Source: Pseudomonadota bacterium
GTDB lineage: Bacteria > Pseudomonadota > Gammaproteobacteria > Steroidobacterales > Steroidobacteraceae
Direction: 5' to 3'
DNA: 64,000 nt
Assembly: GCA_021792815.1 (NCBI GenBank)
Contig: JAJYTX010000001.1
Location: 28,888-92,887 of the forward strand
Shown here: piece after piece, positions 53,503-61,951 of the stretch
How positions within the stretch are numbered: the stretch's first letter is position 1
Layout: every line of letters begins with the position of its first letter
The notes under the pieces: generated by a model
Told to the model about the DNA's origin: nothing
Database searches by the model: none
The model's input: only the letters and a program-made list of their open reading frames with translations
Translations under genes and position numbers: made by a program

Positions 53503-53978
53503 CAGTTGTGATTTCCTGGGCGGGCAACACCGTCATCACCGGGCACATCCTCGTCGTTGTCGTCAGCGGCGGCCAACGCCGCACGCCGGCGGATCACCCA
53601 CCCGGCGCTGACCGTGCCGGTGACCAGCAGCACGCCCGGGGCGAGCCACAGCCATGCGGTTTTCAACACGAAGGGGGGCTTGAACAGGATGAAATAGCCG
53701 TAGCGGGAGACGAAAAAGTGGCGGATCTGCTGGTCGGTCCGCCCGGCCATCAGCATCTGGCGGATCTGCCGGCGCATGTCCGCGGCGAGGCTGACCGGGG
53801 AGTTCGCGAGCGACTCGTCCTGGCACTGCATGCAGCGAAAGCCGTGGATCAGCCGTTCGTAACGCGCCTGCAGCGCGGGAGTCGGCATGCGCGTCGGCGC
53901 GATCGCGTGCGCAAAGGGCGCAACGAGCAGCGCGAGCGCGGTCAGGAGCGCGGTGCGCAGCGGCGGCAGGCGTCTCAT
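53502..53978 (-). CDS. ccmH: cytochrome c maturation thiol-disulfide protein CcmH
   Basis: CcmH reduces apocytochrome c cysteines. The 158-residue product has a signal peptide (MRRLPPLRTALLTALALLVA then PFAHA), the redox motif FRCMQCQDESLANSPVSLAA (Cys49/Cys52; usual LRCLVCQNQ) then DMRRQIRQMLMAGRTDQQIR, and a C-terminal transmembrane helix (TAWLWLAPGVLLVTGTVSAG). The start at 53978 (ATG) overlaps the ccmG stop by 4 bp (ATGA). Typical CcmH length. Confidence 0.93.
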   Translation of the reverse strand: MRRLPPLRTALLTALALLVAPFAHAIAPTRMPTPALQARYERLIHGFRCMQCQDESLANSPVSLAADMRRQIRQMLMAGRTDQQIRHFFVSRYGYFILFKPPFVLKTAWLWLAPGVLLVTGTVSAGWVIRRRAALAAADDNDEDVPGDDGVARPGNHN

Positions 53979-54520
53979 GACCCTGCCACCGCGTGAGCCG
54001 CCGGCAGCCGCGGCAGAAAATCCCGCGTCCAGGCGCCCGGGGTGATCGGGCCGATGTACTTGTACACGATGATCCCCTGGGGATTGACGAGGAAGGTCTC
54101 CGGCGCGCCGTACACGCCCCACTGGATCGCCTCGAGCCCGCCCGGATCGAACGCGATCTTCCGGTACGGATCGCCCGCCCGGTGCAGGTAGGTGATCGCA
54201 TCCGAGCGCGTGTCCTTCCAATCGAGGCCGATCAACGGCACCAATCCGGTGCGGGCGATGGCGAGCAGCTCCGGCTCCTCCATGCGGCAGGAGATGCACC
54301 ACGTCCCCCACACGTTGAAGAGGTACCAGTGTCCGCGCAGCTGCGCCGAGGTGACGAGCTTGCGAGGATTGGCGAGACTCGGCAGCGAGAAGATGGGCGC
54401 GGCCTTGCCGATGAGCGGCGAGGGCACGAGGTCCTTGCGCGGAGCCTGCTCGATGCCGAGCGCGAGCATCGTCGCAATCACCGCGAACACCCCGAGCGGT
54501 ATGAGGTAGCGGCCTTTCAT
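53975..54520 (-). CDS. ccmG: cytochrome c maturation thioredoxin-like CcmG (DsbE)
   Basis: CcmG is the membrane-anchored periplasmic thioredoxin of the heme-attachment pathway. The 181-residue product has an N-terminal anchor (residues 1-22), the thioredoxin fold and the active site NVWGTWCISC (Cys75/Cys78). GVYGAPETFLV is the cis-Pro region specific to CcmG. It overlaps ccmF and ccmH by 4 bp each. Confidence 0.96.
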   Translation of the reverse strand: MKGRYLIPLGVFAVIATMLALGIEQAPRKDLVPSPLIGKAAPIFSLPSLANPRKLVTSAQLRGHWYLFNVWGTWCISCRMEEPELLAIARTGLVPLIGLDWKDTRSDAITYLHRAGDPYRKIAFDPGGLEAIQWGVYGAPETFLVNPQGIIVYKYIGPITPGAWTRDFLPRLPAAHAVAGS

Positions 54521-56478
54521 TCCGTGCGGCCTCCCGCCGACAGCGCCTTGGCCGCCTCCTCGGCGCCCGAGGGCTCGATGCGGTAGCGCCTGTCGGTGAG
54601 TGCGATCAGGCCACCGGCGGCCATGATGAGCGCGGCGATCCAGATATACAGCACCAGCGGCCGCACCTGCAGGCGAAAGCTCCAGCGGCCGTTGCCGAGA
54701 TCCTGACCGAGGGCGACCAGGATGTTGCTGCCGTCATGGATGAAGATCGCCGAATGCGTGGTCACGATGTGCTGCACCCAATAGGTGCGCTTGGCCGGGT
54801 ACATCACCGTCACCGGCTTGCCCTCGCGCGTGACGATGATCCGCGCCTGCACCCCGCCGTAGTTCGGCCCGTGAACCGCCTCGGTGCCCTGGAACTGGAA
54901 CGTATAGCCGCCGTCGCGGGCGATCATCCCGTTCCTCAGCGCCACGTCCTGCTCGGCCGTAAAGGCCTGCACGGAGGTGATCGCAAACACGAAGATTCCG
55001 AGCCCGATGTGCGCGACGGTCATGCCGAGCACCGAGCGGGGAATGGAGATGCGCCGGCGCAGCCGCTCGATCGGATCGATCAGCGAGGAGATGATGATCC
55101 ATGCCCCGAGCGTCATGCCCACCGGGGAGAGCACGCCCGCGCCGGTGAATACGCCGAAGGCCACCGCACAGCCGATGACCGCCGCGGCCGCGAGCGCGAT
55201 CAACAGCACGCGGCCGCGCCCGCCGAGGCCGCCGCGCTTCCAGCGGGCGTGGATCCCGAACGGCAGCAACGCGAGCAGCGGCAGTATCGACATCAGGAAC
55301 GTGGGGTCGAAGTACGGCGGACCGACCGAGAGCTTGCCCAGGCCGAGGGCGAGGGAGACGATCGGCGCCATCTCCCCGGCGAACACCGTGCCGCAGGCCG
55401 TCACGAGCAGAATGTTGTTGAAGAGCAGGAAGGACTCGCGCGCGGTGAGCTCGAAGCCGGTCTCGGATTTCAAAAGCGGCGCCCGCCAGGCGTACAGAGC
55501 CAGCGCCGAGCCGATCATGACGATGAGAAACGCGAGCAGGAACTCCCCGCGGCCCGGGCTCGCCACGAATGAGTGCACCGAGATGAGCACACCGGAGCGC
55601 ACGAGGAAGGTGCCGACCAGGCTGAGCGAGAAGCCGAGCACCGCGAGCAGCAGCGTCCAGCTCTTGAACAGGCCGCGCTTCTCCGTCACCGCCAGCGAGT
55701 GAATGAGCGCGGTGGCCATGAGCCAGGGCATGAACGAGGCGTTCTCGACCGGATCCCAGAACCAGAATCCGCCCCAGCCGAGCGTGTAATACGCCCACCA
55801 GCTGCCCAAGGCGATGCCACAGGTGAGAAACGCCCACGCCGCCGTCGTCCACGGTCGCGTCCAGCGCGCCCATTCCCGATCGAGCCGACCTTCGAGCAGC
55901 GCCGCGCCGGCGAACGCGAAGGCCACCGAGAGTCCGACGTAGCCGGTGTACAGCATCGGCGGGTGGATCGCGAGGCCCGGGTCCTGCAGGATGGGGTTGA
56001 GGCCCGCCCCGTCCGGCCAGGGCGGGCTCACCCGCAGGAACGGATCGGAGGTGATGACGGTGTAGAGCAGGAAGCCCAGGCTGACGGTCCCGAGCACTCC
56101 CAACACGCGGGCGGAGAACTCGCGCGGCAGGCGCGCGGTGCCGAAGGCGGCAGCCACCGTCCAGCAGTTGAGCAGGAAGATCCACAGCAGCAGCGACCCG
56201 GAGTGCGCCCCCCAGACCCCGGCGATCCGGTAAAACAGCGGCAGCGCGGAGTTGGAGTTGTGCGCGACGTAGAGCACCGAGAAATCGTTGGCCACGAACG
56301 AGGCCACCAGGCATCCGATGGAGGTCGCGACCATGACGAACTGGCCGGCCACGGCGGGGGTCACCGCCGCGATCCAGCGCTCGCGCCCGAGCGCGGGCCC
56401 GGCGATGCCGAAGAAAGCCTGCACGGCCGCGAGCAGCAATGCCAGGATCAGGGCGAAATTGCCGAGCTCGGGGATCAT
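54517..56478 (-). CDS. ccmF: cytochrome c maturation heme lyase CcmF
   Basis: CcmF is the large integral heme lyase subunit. The 653-residue product has about 15 transmembrane helices, the WWD heme-handling motif (GSWWAYYTLGWGGFWFWDPV then ENASFMPWL), LHPPMLYTGYVGLS-like AIHPPMLYTGYVGLSVAFAF, and a long periplasmic domain near the C-terminus (LVALGQDLGNGRWSFRLQVR then PLVLYIW). Length is normal. It overlaps ccmG and ccmE by 4 bp. Confidence 0.97.
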   Translation of the reverse strand: MIPELGNFALILALLLAAVQAFFGIAGPALGRERWIAAVTPAVAGQFVMVATSIGCLVASFVANDFSVLYVAHNSNSALPLFYRIAGVWGAHSGSLLLWIFLLNCWTVAAAFGTARLPREFSARVLGVLGTVSLGFLLYTVITSDPFLRVSPPWPDGAGLNPILQDPGLAIHPPMLYTGYVGLSVAFAFAGAALLEGRLDREWARWTRPWTTAAWAFLTCGIALGSWWAYYTLGWGGFWFWDPVENASFMPWLMATALIHSLAVTEKRGLFKSWTLLLAVLGFSLSLVGTFLVRSGVLISVHSFVASPGRGEFLLAFLIVMIGSALALYAWRAPLLKSETGFELTARESFLLFNNILLVTACGTVFAGEMAPIVSLALGLGKLSVGPPYFDPTFLMSILPLLALLPFGIHARWKRGGLGGRGRVLLIALAAAAVIGCAVAFGVFTGAGVLSPVGMTLGAWIIISSLIDPIERLRRRISIPRSVLGMTVAHIGLGIFVFAITSVQAFTAEQDVALRNGMIARDGGYTFQFQGTEAVHGPNYGGVQARIIVTREGKPVTVMYPAKRTYWVQHIVTTHSAIFIHDGSNILVALGQDLGNGRWSFRLQVRPLVLYIWIAALIMAAGGLIALTDRRYRIEPSGAEEAAKALSAGGRTE

Positions 56479-56981
56479 CGGTTGCTCCCATTATTGGCCG
56501 CCAGCTGCTCGATCGCACGCGACTGCTGCGGCGTATACAGCGCCGGATCGCGCGGCTCGCCGTGACGGATGCCCCACGCTTGATGAATGCCCGGCGGGCG
56601 GTAGTACTGATTGTGCTTGGCGAGCACCTGATCGGCGAGGAAGACGCCGTCGGGCAGCAGCTTGCCGTGCACGATCACTCCGGCGTTCTCACGGAACAGG
56701 TCGGGCAGCACGCCGGTGTAGACGACCGGCACCTCGTTCTTGAGGTCGGTGACGTCGAAATGTATCTCCATGCTGCCGGGCTTGCGATAGACGCTGCCCT
56801 TGGCGACGAGGCCTCCCATGCGGAATGTCTCACCGGGGTGGACCTTCCCGTCGACCACCTGCGTCGGCACGAAGTAGAAATCGACGTTCTGGCGGAAGGC
56901 GCTGAGCACCAGCACCCCGGCCACCGACACTCCGGCCATGATGCCGAGCACGAGCAGCAAACGACGGCGACGCGGGGTCAT
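56475..56981 (-). CDS. ccmE: cytochrome c maturation heme chaperone CcmE
   Basis: CcmE covalently holds heme before transfer. The 168-residue product has an N-terminal membrane anchor and the heme-binding motif LAKHNQYYRPP: covalent His123 and Tyr127 (H-x-x-x-Y). The residue after His is Asn rather than the usual Asp. Also TFRMGGLVAKGSV and VPVVYTGVLPDLFREN are CcmE hallmarks. It overlaps ccmD (ATGA) and ccmF. Confidence 0.96.
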   Translation of the reverse strand: MTPRRRRLLLVLGIMAGVSVAGVLVLSAFRQNVDFYFVPTQVVDGKVHPGETFRMGGLVAKGSVYRKPGSMEIHFDVTDLKNEVPVVYTGVLPDLFRENAGVIVHGKLLPDGVFLADQVLAKHNQYYRPPGIHQAWGIRHGEPRDPALYTPQQSRAIEQLAANNGSNR

Positions 56982-57190
56982 ACCGAGGGCTCCTCGGTGG
57001 GGCCGGCGAGGTGGGTTTCCTCCTGCACGGCGATCCTGCGCCGCGCCGCCTGGCGCGCGCGGCGCAGCAGCCGCTTCGCCCAGTAGATGTTCAATCCCAT
57101 GACGGTGAAGGTCACCGCGTAGGCCGGCCAGACGAAGGGGGCGTAGCCGCCCATGTCGAGGAAACCGTAAAAGGAATGGAAGGAGCTCAT
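56978..57190 (-). CDS. ccmD: cytochrome c maturation small membrane protein CcmD
   Basis: CcmD stabilises the CcmABC-CcmE complex. The 70-residue protein has the standard FLDMGGYAPFVWPAYAVTFT then VMGLNIYWAKRLLRRARQAA: one membrane helix followed by a basic helix. The ATG at 57190 (MSSFHSFYG) is chosen as start; the frame continues upstream inside ccmC. It overlaps ccmC and ccmE by 4 bp. Confidence 0.94.
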   Translation of the reverse strand: MSSFHSFYGFLDMGGYAPFVWPAYAVTFTVMGLNIYWAKRLLRRARQAARRRIAVQEETHLAGPTEEPSV

Positions 57191-57924
57191 GTGCGAATCG
57201 CCTCGCGTACCCAGGTTGCCGTGCGCTCGCGCAGGAGCACCTCCCCGCGCAGGCGCATCATGAGCACCGCGCCGAAGAACAACGTGAATCCCAAGAACAT
57301 GATGAGCAGCGGCACGAGCATCGAAGGCGGCATGGTCGGCTTGCCCAAATACATGACCGACGGTCCCTGATGCAAAGAGTTCCACCACACAACCGAATAA
57401 TGAACGATCGGCACGTCGACCAATCCCACGACCGCCAGGACCGCGCTGATCCGATCGGCCCGCTGCACATCCTCGAACGCGGCGCGCAGCCCCATGTAGC
57501 CGAGGTACATGAAAAACAGGATCAGCTCGGAGGTCAGGCGCGGATCCCAGGCCCAGTAGGTGCCCCACATCGGCTTGCCCCACAGCGACCCGGTGACGAG
57601 CGTCGCGAGGGTGAATGAGGCGCCTATGGGTGCGCTGGCGGCCGCCACGGCGTGCGCCACCTTCATCCGCCAGATGAGCCCGATCCCCCCGGCAACCGCC
57701 ATGATCGTATACACCATGAGTGAGAGCCATGCACTGGGGGCATGTACGTACATGATGCGGTAGCCGTCGCCCTGCTGATAATCGGGGGGCGCGAGATACA
57801 ACCCGCCGATGAGCCCGGCGACGATGAGCAGCGCCGCCGGCCAGGCGAGCCAGGGCGTGAGGCGGCCCGCCGTCCGATAGATATGCGGTGGCGAGGCGAG
57901 ACGGTGAAACCAGGTCCAGGCCAT
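57187..57924 (-). CDS. ccmC: cytochrome c maturation heme-handling protein CcmC
   Basis: CcmC loads heme onto CcmE. The 245-residue product has six transmembrane helices and the WWD motif WGTYWAWDPRLTSELILFF, with heme-ligand histidines in YVHAPSAWLS and VDVPIVHYSVVWWNSLHQGP. The start at 57924 (MAWTWFHRLASPPHIYR) is chosen as the common CcmC N-terminus; a longer in-frame start exists at 57984 but overlaps ccmB. Confidence 0.95.
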   Translation of the reverse strand: MAWTWFHRLASPPHIYRTAGRLTPWLAWPAALLIVAGLIGGLYLAPPDYQQGDGYRIMYVHAPSAWLSLMVYTIMAVAGGIGLIWRMKVAHAVAAASAPIGASFTLATLVTGSLWGKPMWGTYWAWDPRLTSELILFFMYLGYMGLRAAFEDVQRADRISAVLAVVGLVDVPIVHYSVVWWNSLHQGPSVMYLGKPTMPPSMLVPLLIMFLGFTLFFGAVLMMRLRGEVLLRERTATWVREAIRT

Positions 57925-57946
57925 TGCTAAGGAGCCTCCATATGTC

Positions 57947-58684
57947 TCACTCCAAATTGATGCGCACGGCCGCCGAGACAGCAAGCGGAGCCAATGTCAC
58001 GCCAAGCACCGCGAGCCCTGCCAGCAGCGTGAGCGGCGCCCCGTAGGGCTGGGCCGCGATCGCCAGCTTCATCGCCCGCGCCCCGAAGATCAGCACCGGG
58101 ATCTCGAGCGGCAGCGTCAGGAGCGAGAGCAGAGCCCCCGCGCGCCTCACCCCGAGCGTGAGCGCCGCACCTACCGCCCCAATGAGACTCAGTGTCACGG
58201 TGCCGACCGTCACCGAGGCCAGCACTCCCGGCAGCGCCGCGTTTGGAATCCCGAGCGCGGCGCCGGCGAGCGGCGCCATCAGCGCGAGCGGCAGGCCCGT
58301 GAGCAACCAGTGCGCGGCGGTCTTGGCCACGAGCAGCCCGGTGAGCGAGCGGCCCGAGAGCGCGTACTGTTCGAGCGTGCCGTCCTGCGCATCGTCGCGG
58401 AACAGAAACTCCAGCGCGAGCAGCGAGGATAGCAAAGCCGCCGCCCATACCACACCTGGGGCGATGTGGCGCAGCTTGGGCAGTTCCGGGGTGACGGCGA
58501 GCGGAAAGAGGGTGATGACGATGGCGAAGAACGCCAGCGGCTGCACCAGCTGGCTCGCCTTGCGGGAGGCGAGCTTGAGGTCCCGCAAGAGCATCAGGCG
58601 CGCCACGGCGAGCGACGAGGGCGCGTGCCGGCTCTGGGACATCAGCAGCGGCTCCGTCGGCGCCTGAGCGGCGATCTCGTTCAA
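57947..58684 (-). CDS. ccmB: heme exporter membrane protein CcmB
   Basis: CcmB is the membrane subunit of the CcmAB(C) ABC transporter. The 245-residue product has about six membrane helices and the conserved LRDLKLASRKASQLVQPLAF, FRDDAQDGTLEQYALSGRSL (DDxxDGTLEQ is diagnostic) and KTAAHWLLTGLPLALMAPLA. The start is TTG at 58684 (TTGA overlap with the ccmA stop). Confidence 0.94.
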   Translation of the reverse strand: MNEIAAQAPTEPLLMSQSRHAPSSLAVARLMLLRDLKLASRKASQLVQPLAFFAIVITLFPLAVTPELPKLRHIAPGVVWAAALLSSLLALEFLFRDDAQDGTLEQYALSGRSLTGLLVAKTAAHWLLTGLPLALMAPLAGAALGIPNAALPGVLASVTVGTVTLSLIGAVGAALTLGVRRAGALLSLLTLPLEIPVLIFGARAMKLAIAAQPYGAPLTLLAGLAVLGVTLAPLAVSAAVRINLE

Positions 58685-59307
58685 AGCTGCAGCTCCAGGC
58701 GCCGCAGACCCTGCGCGGAGACGGTGAGCTCGTGGTGCACCGCAGCGATGGCGAGGCCCCCTTCGGCCAGATGCTCATCGATCAGCCGCCCGACGAGCCT
58801 CTGTCCTTCCGTATCGAGATTGGTGGTCGGCTCATCGAGCAGCCACAGCGGAACGCGCATCAGCGTGAGGCCCGCCAGCGCCGCGCGCCGCTTCTGCCCG
58901 GCGGAGAGGGTGCGCACCGGGCGGTCCGCCCAGCGGGTGGCCCCCACCCTATCGAGCGACGCATCGACTGCGGCCTGTGAGAGCCGGCGCCGCACACCCA
59001 CCCAGTACTGCAGGTTCTCCCGCGCGGTCAGCTCCATTTTGAGCGGAGGCTCGTGGCCGAGGTAGGCGAGCTGCGCATGGAAGGCCGGCAGGTCCGCGCG
59101 CACGTCCGCCCCACGCCAGCTGATCCGCCCCTCCTCCGGGTAAGACAGGCAGCACACGGTGCGCAGCAGGGTGGTCTTGCCCGCCCCGTTGGGCCCGGTG
59201 AGCTGAAGGCACTGTCCGGCGCTCACTGAGAAGTGCACCCCGCGTAGCACGTGGCGCTCGCCACGCCAGAGATGAACGTTCTCGCCCTTGAGTGTGGAAT
59301 CGGACAT
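58681..59307 (-). CDS. ccmA: heme exporter ATP-binding protein CcmA
   Basis: CcmA is the ATPase that drives heme release from CcmE. The 208-residue product has Walker A GPNGAGKTTLLR, the signature region LSAGQKRRAALAGLTLMRV and Walker B PLWLLDEPTTNLDTEG, the CcmA form of the ABC motifs. It is the first gene of the ccm operon; ATG at 59307. Nine ccm genes follow in order A-I, mostly with 1-4 bp overlaps. Confidence 0.96.
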   Translation of the reverse strand: MSDSTLKGENVHLWRGERHVLRGVHFSVSAGQCLQLTGPNGAGKTTLLRTVCCLSYPEEGRISWRGADVRADLPAFHAQLAYLGHEPPLKMELTARENLQYWVGVRRRLSQAAVDASLDRVGATRWADRPVRTLSAGQKRRAALAGLTLMRVPLWLLDEPTTNLDTEGQRLVGRLIDEHLAEGGLAIAAVHHELTVSAQGLRRLELQL

Positions 59308-59466
59308 GTCCCCCGATTGGAAGTCTATTGCCCCGGAAGGTTCGCGGTAAGACCAAGTCTCGCCAATTTATCCGCATATCTCCATAGGCACCGTTCCGTA
59401 TTGATTTGCGGCCTGTTTTGGTCCACGGCAAGTGCCCGGATTCGGCACAGTGCCCCCCCTGCCTCG

Positions 59467-59490
59467 CCCGGACGGCAAAATCGGTAGACC
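59467..59490 (+). pseudogene. degenerate 5' fragment of tRNA-Leu, upstream of the intact tRNA
   Basis: The 24-nt segment differs from the first 24 nt of the intact tRNA-Leu (59869-59892) at only three positions (7, 8 and 12). The anticodon and 3' halves are absent, so it cannot be a functional tRNA. A short upstream motif, AGTGCCCGG(G)ATTCGG, is also repeated ahead of both (59431-59445 and 59722-59737). The rest of the 561-bp gap between ccmA and the tRNA (59308-59868) holds no convincing gene. Confidence 0.8.
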
Positions 59491-59868
59491 TCAAAGGGAG
59501 GCGCCGGCCCGGGCGGGCCAAAGGGATGATGCCGCGGAATACGGTCTTTCGGGGCGAAGCATCGCCCCCTCTCCCCGCCCGCTCGACCTCGGCCCACGGC
59601 GCCGGGCGCTTCCGCGGTCCGCTCACCGGCCCGGGAGATTCGCAGCGTCCTGCATTTCCTGACTGGCATGCGCTCCCGGGATCCATGCCCCGCCCCGGGC
59701 CCTGCCTGAGCCCGCACTGCGAGTGCCCGGGATTCGGACCAGTCCGTCACGGTGTACACTGCGGCGCCCTGATGCAAGCCGGCGGCACGGAACGGCCGCA
59801 ACACGGCAACGCCAGTGAAACGCGAGGAATTAACGGATCCTCTCGCAAGGCATTGATTTCGATCGTCT

Positions 59869-59955
59869 GCCCGGGTGGCGAAATCGGTAGACGCAAGGGA
59901 CTTAAAATCCCTCGGGGGCAACCCCATGCCGGTTCGAGTCCGGCCCCGGGCACCA
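59869..59955 (+). tRNA. tRNA-Leu (anticodon UAA)
   Basis: The 87-nt gene has a 7-bp acceptor stem (GCCCGGG paired with CCCGGGC), D-arm AATCGGTAGA, anticodon loop CTTAAAA (anticodon TAA), a long class II variable arm (CGGGGGCAACCCC) and T-loop GGTTCGAGTCC. CCA is encoded. Leu(UAA) tRNAs are common integration targets, and an integrase gene follows on the same strand. Confidence 0.97.
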
Positions 59956-59956
59956 G

Positions 59957-59976
59957 GCGGGCTCAAAACCCGCTTT
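59957..59976 (+). terminator. weak hairpin after tRNA-Leu
   Basis: GCGGG-CTCAAAA-CCCGC followed by TTT directly after the tRNA 3' end gives a short 5-bp stem, 7-nt loop and brief T-run: a plausible weak intrinsic terminator. Confidence 0.45.
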
Positions 59977-60093
59977 CCCAACCCGTCCCGTTTCATCCCA
60001 ACATTGCGCCAAAACCCAGGAAATCGTAGGGTTTCCGAAGCGCAGTCCGTCCACCGCAATCCACCAGCATGATAACACGCCCGGCGGTCAGAG

Positions 60094-60300
60094 TGGGGGT
60101 AACTGCGGGCGAGTGTGAGTCCCGATTTTTGTGAGTCCCTGGTCTGGACCGAGGCGAGTTCGGGTTACCCCCGGGTGAGACCCGGATATCCGGGGGTGAG
60201 TCCCAGGGGAGTTCGGGTTACCCCTGCGGGTGAGTCCCGGTCGCCTCCGAGGACAAGTCCTGGTTACGCGAGAGGATGAGTCCCGGCTACCCCGCATTTC
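60094..60300 (+). repeat. irregular GTGAGTCCC repeat cluster before the integrase
   Basis: GTGAGTCCC (or one-base variants GTGAGACCC, ATGAGTCCC) occurs at 60115, 60131, 60175, 60196, 60230 and 60276. GAGTTCGGGTTACCCC is present at 60156-60170 and 60209-60224, 53 bp apart. Spacing is irregular. The cluster lies between the tRNA attachment side and the integrase ATG; integrase/excisionase arm sites or a repeat-bearing leader are plausible, by inference. Confidence 0.7.
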
Positions 60301-60314
60301 GAAGGAGTGCCGCC

Positions 60315-61622
60315 ATGCTGTCGGATACGAAGATTCGAAGCCTCAAGCCCAGAGAGAAGGCCTACAAGGTCTCGGACGACTGCGGCCTCTATCTGCTGAT
60401 GAACCCCAACGGATCGCGCTGGTGGCGCTTCAAGTACTACTTCGGCGGCAAGGAGTGCGGGATCTCCCTCGGCGTCTACCCCGACGTGGCGCTGAAGTAC
60501 GCCCGGGAACAGCGCGAGGAAGCCCGCCAGCTCGTCGTGAGAGGCATCGATCCCAGCGTCCAGCGCCGGACGAATAAGATTGCGCTCGAGAACAGCTTCA
60601 AGCGGATCGCCGAGGAATGGCTGGCTCTGCAGTCTAAGAAGCTGGCCGAGATCACGATGAGCAAGGCGCGGTGGATCCTGAACGCGTTCATCTACCCTCG
60701 CCTGGGCTCCCGGCCCATTGCCGAGATCACCGCGCCCGAGCTCCTGACCGTGCTGCGGCCGATCGAGGCCCGAGGAATGCACGAGACGGCGCACCGAGCC
60801 TTGCAGCGCTGCAGCCAGATCTTCCGGTACGCCATTGCGACGGGGCGTGCGACTCGAGACATCACCTCGGATCTGCGGGGCGCCCTGGCGCCGGTCGTGG
60901 TCGAAAACCGCGCCGCCATCACGGAGCCACAGAAGATCGGCACCCTGCTCCGCAGCATCGGTGCCTACGTCGGACACCCGACGACGGCGATTGCCCTGAA
61001 GCTGTCCCCTCTCGTCTTCGTTCGTCCCAGCGAGCTTCGAGCGGCGGAATGGAGCGAGATCGACCTGAATGCGGCGAAATGGCGCATCCCGGCCGAGCGC
61101 ATGAAGATGCGGGAGCGGCACATCGTCCCGCTGTCCACCCAGGCTGTCGCCCTCCTCCGTGATCTCCGCAGCATCGCCCGCAAGAGCCGATACATCTTCC
61201 CGTCCCTGCAAAGCCGGGATCGGCCGATGTCCGTGAACACCGTGAATGCCGCCCTGAGACGCCTCGGCTATGCCCGCGGCGAAATGACCGCCCACGGCTT
61301 CCGCGCCATGGCCTGCACCTGCCTCAACGAGCTGGGATGGCATCCGGATCTGATTGAATTGCAGCTCGCCCATGCGGAGCGGAACAAGGTCCGGGCGGCG
61401 TACAACCGGGCTGAGCGGCTGGCGGACAGGAGCAAGATGATGCAGGCGTGGGCTGACTACCTCGACGGGCTACGCGCCGGGAAGCGCGAGACTACCCCTA
61501 CCCCAATCCACTCACCTCAGCCGACCGCGCCACCGCGAGGTCAGACCAATCACCAGAATATCTCGCGAAAAGACGGAGAAATGCAGGATGGAACCGTTCC
61601 ACAGATGGAGCTATTCTCTTAG
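60315..61622 (+). CDS. int: P4-type tyrosine integrase
   Basis: This site-specific recombinase of the P4/DUF4102 type presumably integrated the element at the adjacent tRNA-Leu. The 435-residue product has an N-terminal DUF4102 region (SDTKIRSLKPREKAYKVSDD, then LGVYPDVALKYAREQREEAR), a core-binding segment (SFKRIAEEWLALQSKKLAEI) and a catalytic domain. The visible catalytic signatures are RPSELRAAEW (Arg), HGFRAMACTCLNELGW (H-x-x-R) and LAHAERNKVRAAYNRAERL (His and nucleophile Tyr). ATG at 60315 follows GAAGGAG. The terminal ~60 residues are a variable polar tail. Confidence 0.95.
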   Translation: MLSDTKIRSLKPREKAYKVSDDCGLYLLMNPNGSRWWRFKYYFGGKECGISLGVYPDVALKYAREQREEARQLVVRGIDPSVQRRTNKIALENSFKRIAEEWLALQSKKLAEITMSKARWILNAFIYPRLGSRPIAEITAPELLTVLRPIEARGMHETAHRALQRCSQIFRYAIATGRATRDITSDLRGALAPVVVENRAAITEPQKIGTLLRSIGAYVGHPTTAIALKLSPLVFVRPSELRAAEWSEIDLNAAKWRIPAERMKMRERHIVPLSTQAVALLRDLRSIARKSRYIFPSLQSRDRPMSVNTVNAALRRLGYARGEMTAHGFRAMACTCLNELGWHPDLIELQLAHAERNKVRAAYNRAERLADRSKMMQAWADYLDGLRAGKRETTPTPIHSPQPTAPPRGQTNHQNISRKDGEMQDGTVPQMELFS

Positions 61623-61676
61623 CAGCCCGACTGCGGGCTTGCTACGTTCGAGACCCTGCGGGACAGGAGTGATTTG

Positions 61677-61925
61677 ATGAACGCTCAGCTCGATCCGGCG
61701 TTGCTCGAGAAGCTGCAGGCACTTCCTCCAGCACGGCGCGCCGAGGTATCGGATTTCGTGGACTTCCTCAGCTCGAAAGTTCGCGCCGAGGCTCTCAAGG
61801 ATTTCCTGGCGGTCGCCGACGAAGTCGCAAAGTCCGGGGTACCCGCACTGAGCCCTGAGGAAATAGAAGCGGAGATCACCGCTCTACGGGTAGCCCGACG
61901 AAATCAGCGTCCGTCAAACCGCTGA
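61677..61925 (+). CDS. VapB-like/DUF2281-type antitoxin candidate
   Basis: The 82-residue acidic protein begins NAQLDPALLEKLQALPPARR then AEVSDFVDFLSSKVRAEAL, the L-x-x-LPP-x-x-x-x-E-V-x-D-F-V-D-F-L pattern of short antitoxin-like proteins found with PIN toxins. The C-terminal helix (EEIEAEITALRVARR) is suited to toxin binding. ATG at 61677 is 7 nt after GGAG. The stop is 26 bp from the PIN-domain gene. Confidence 0.8.
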   Translation: MNAQLDPALLEKLQALPPARRAEVSDFVDFLSSKVRAEALKDFLAVADEVAKSGVPALSPEEIEAEITALRVARRNQRPSNR

Positions 61926-61936
61926 TCATCCCCTGT

Positions 61937-61948
61937 CCCCCCCCCCCC
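61937..61948 (+). repeat. C12 homopolymer at the antitoxin-toxin junction
   Basis: Twelve consecutive C residues lie between the antitoxin stop and the PIN-toxin TTG start (61952). The tract is inside the ribosome-binding region of the toxin, where no other Shine-Dalgarno sequence is visible. Confidence 0.95.
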
Positions 61949-61951
61949 GCG

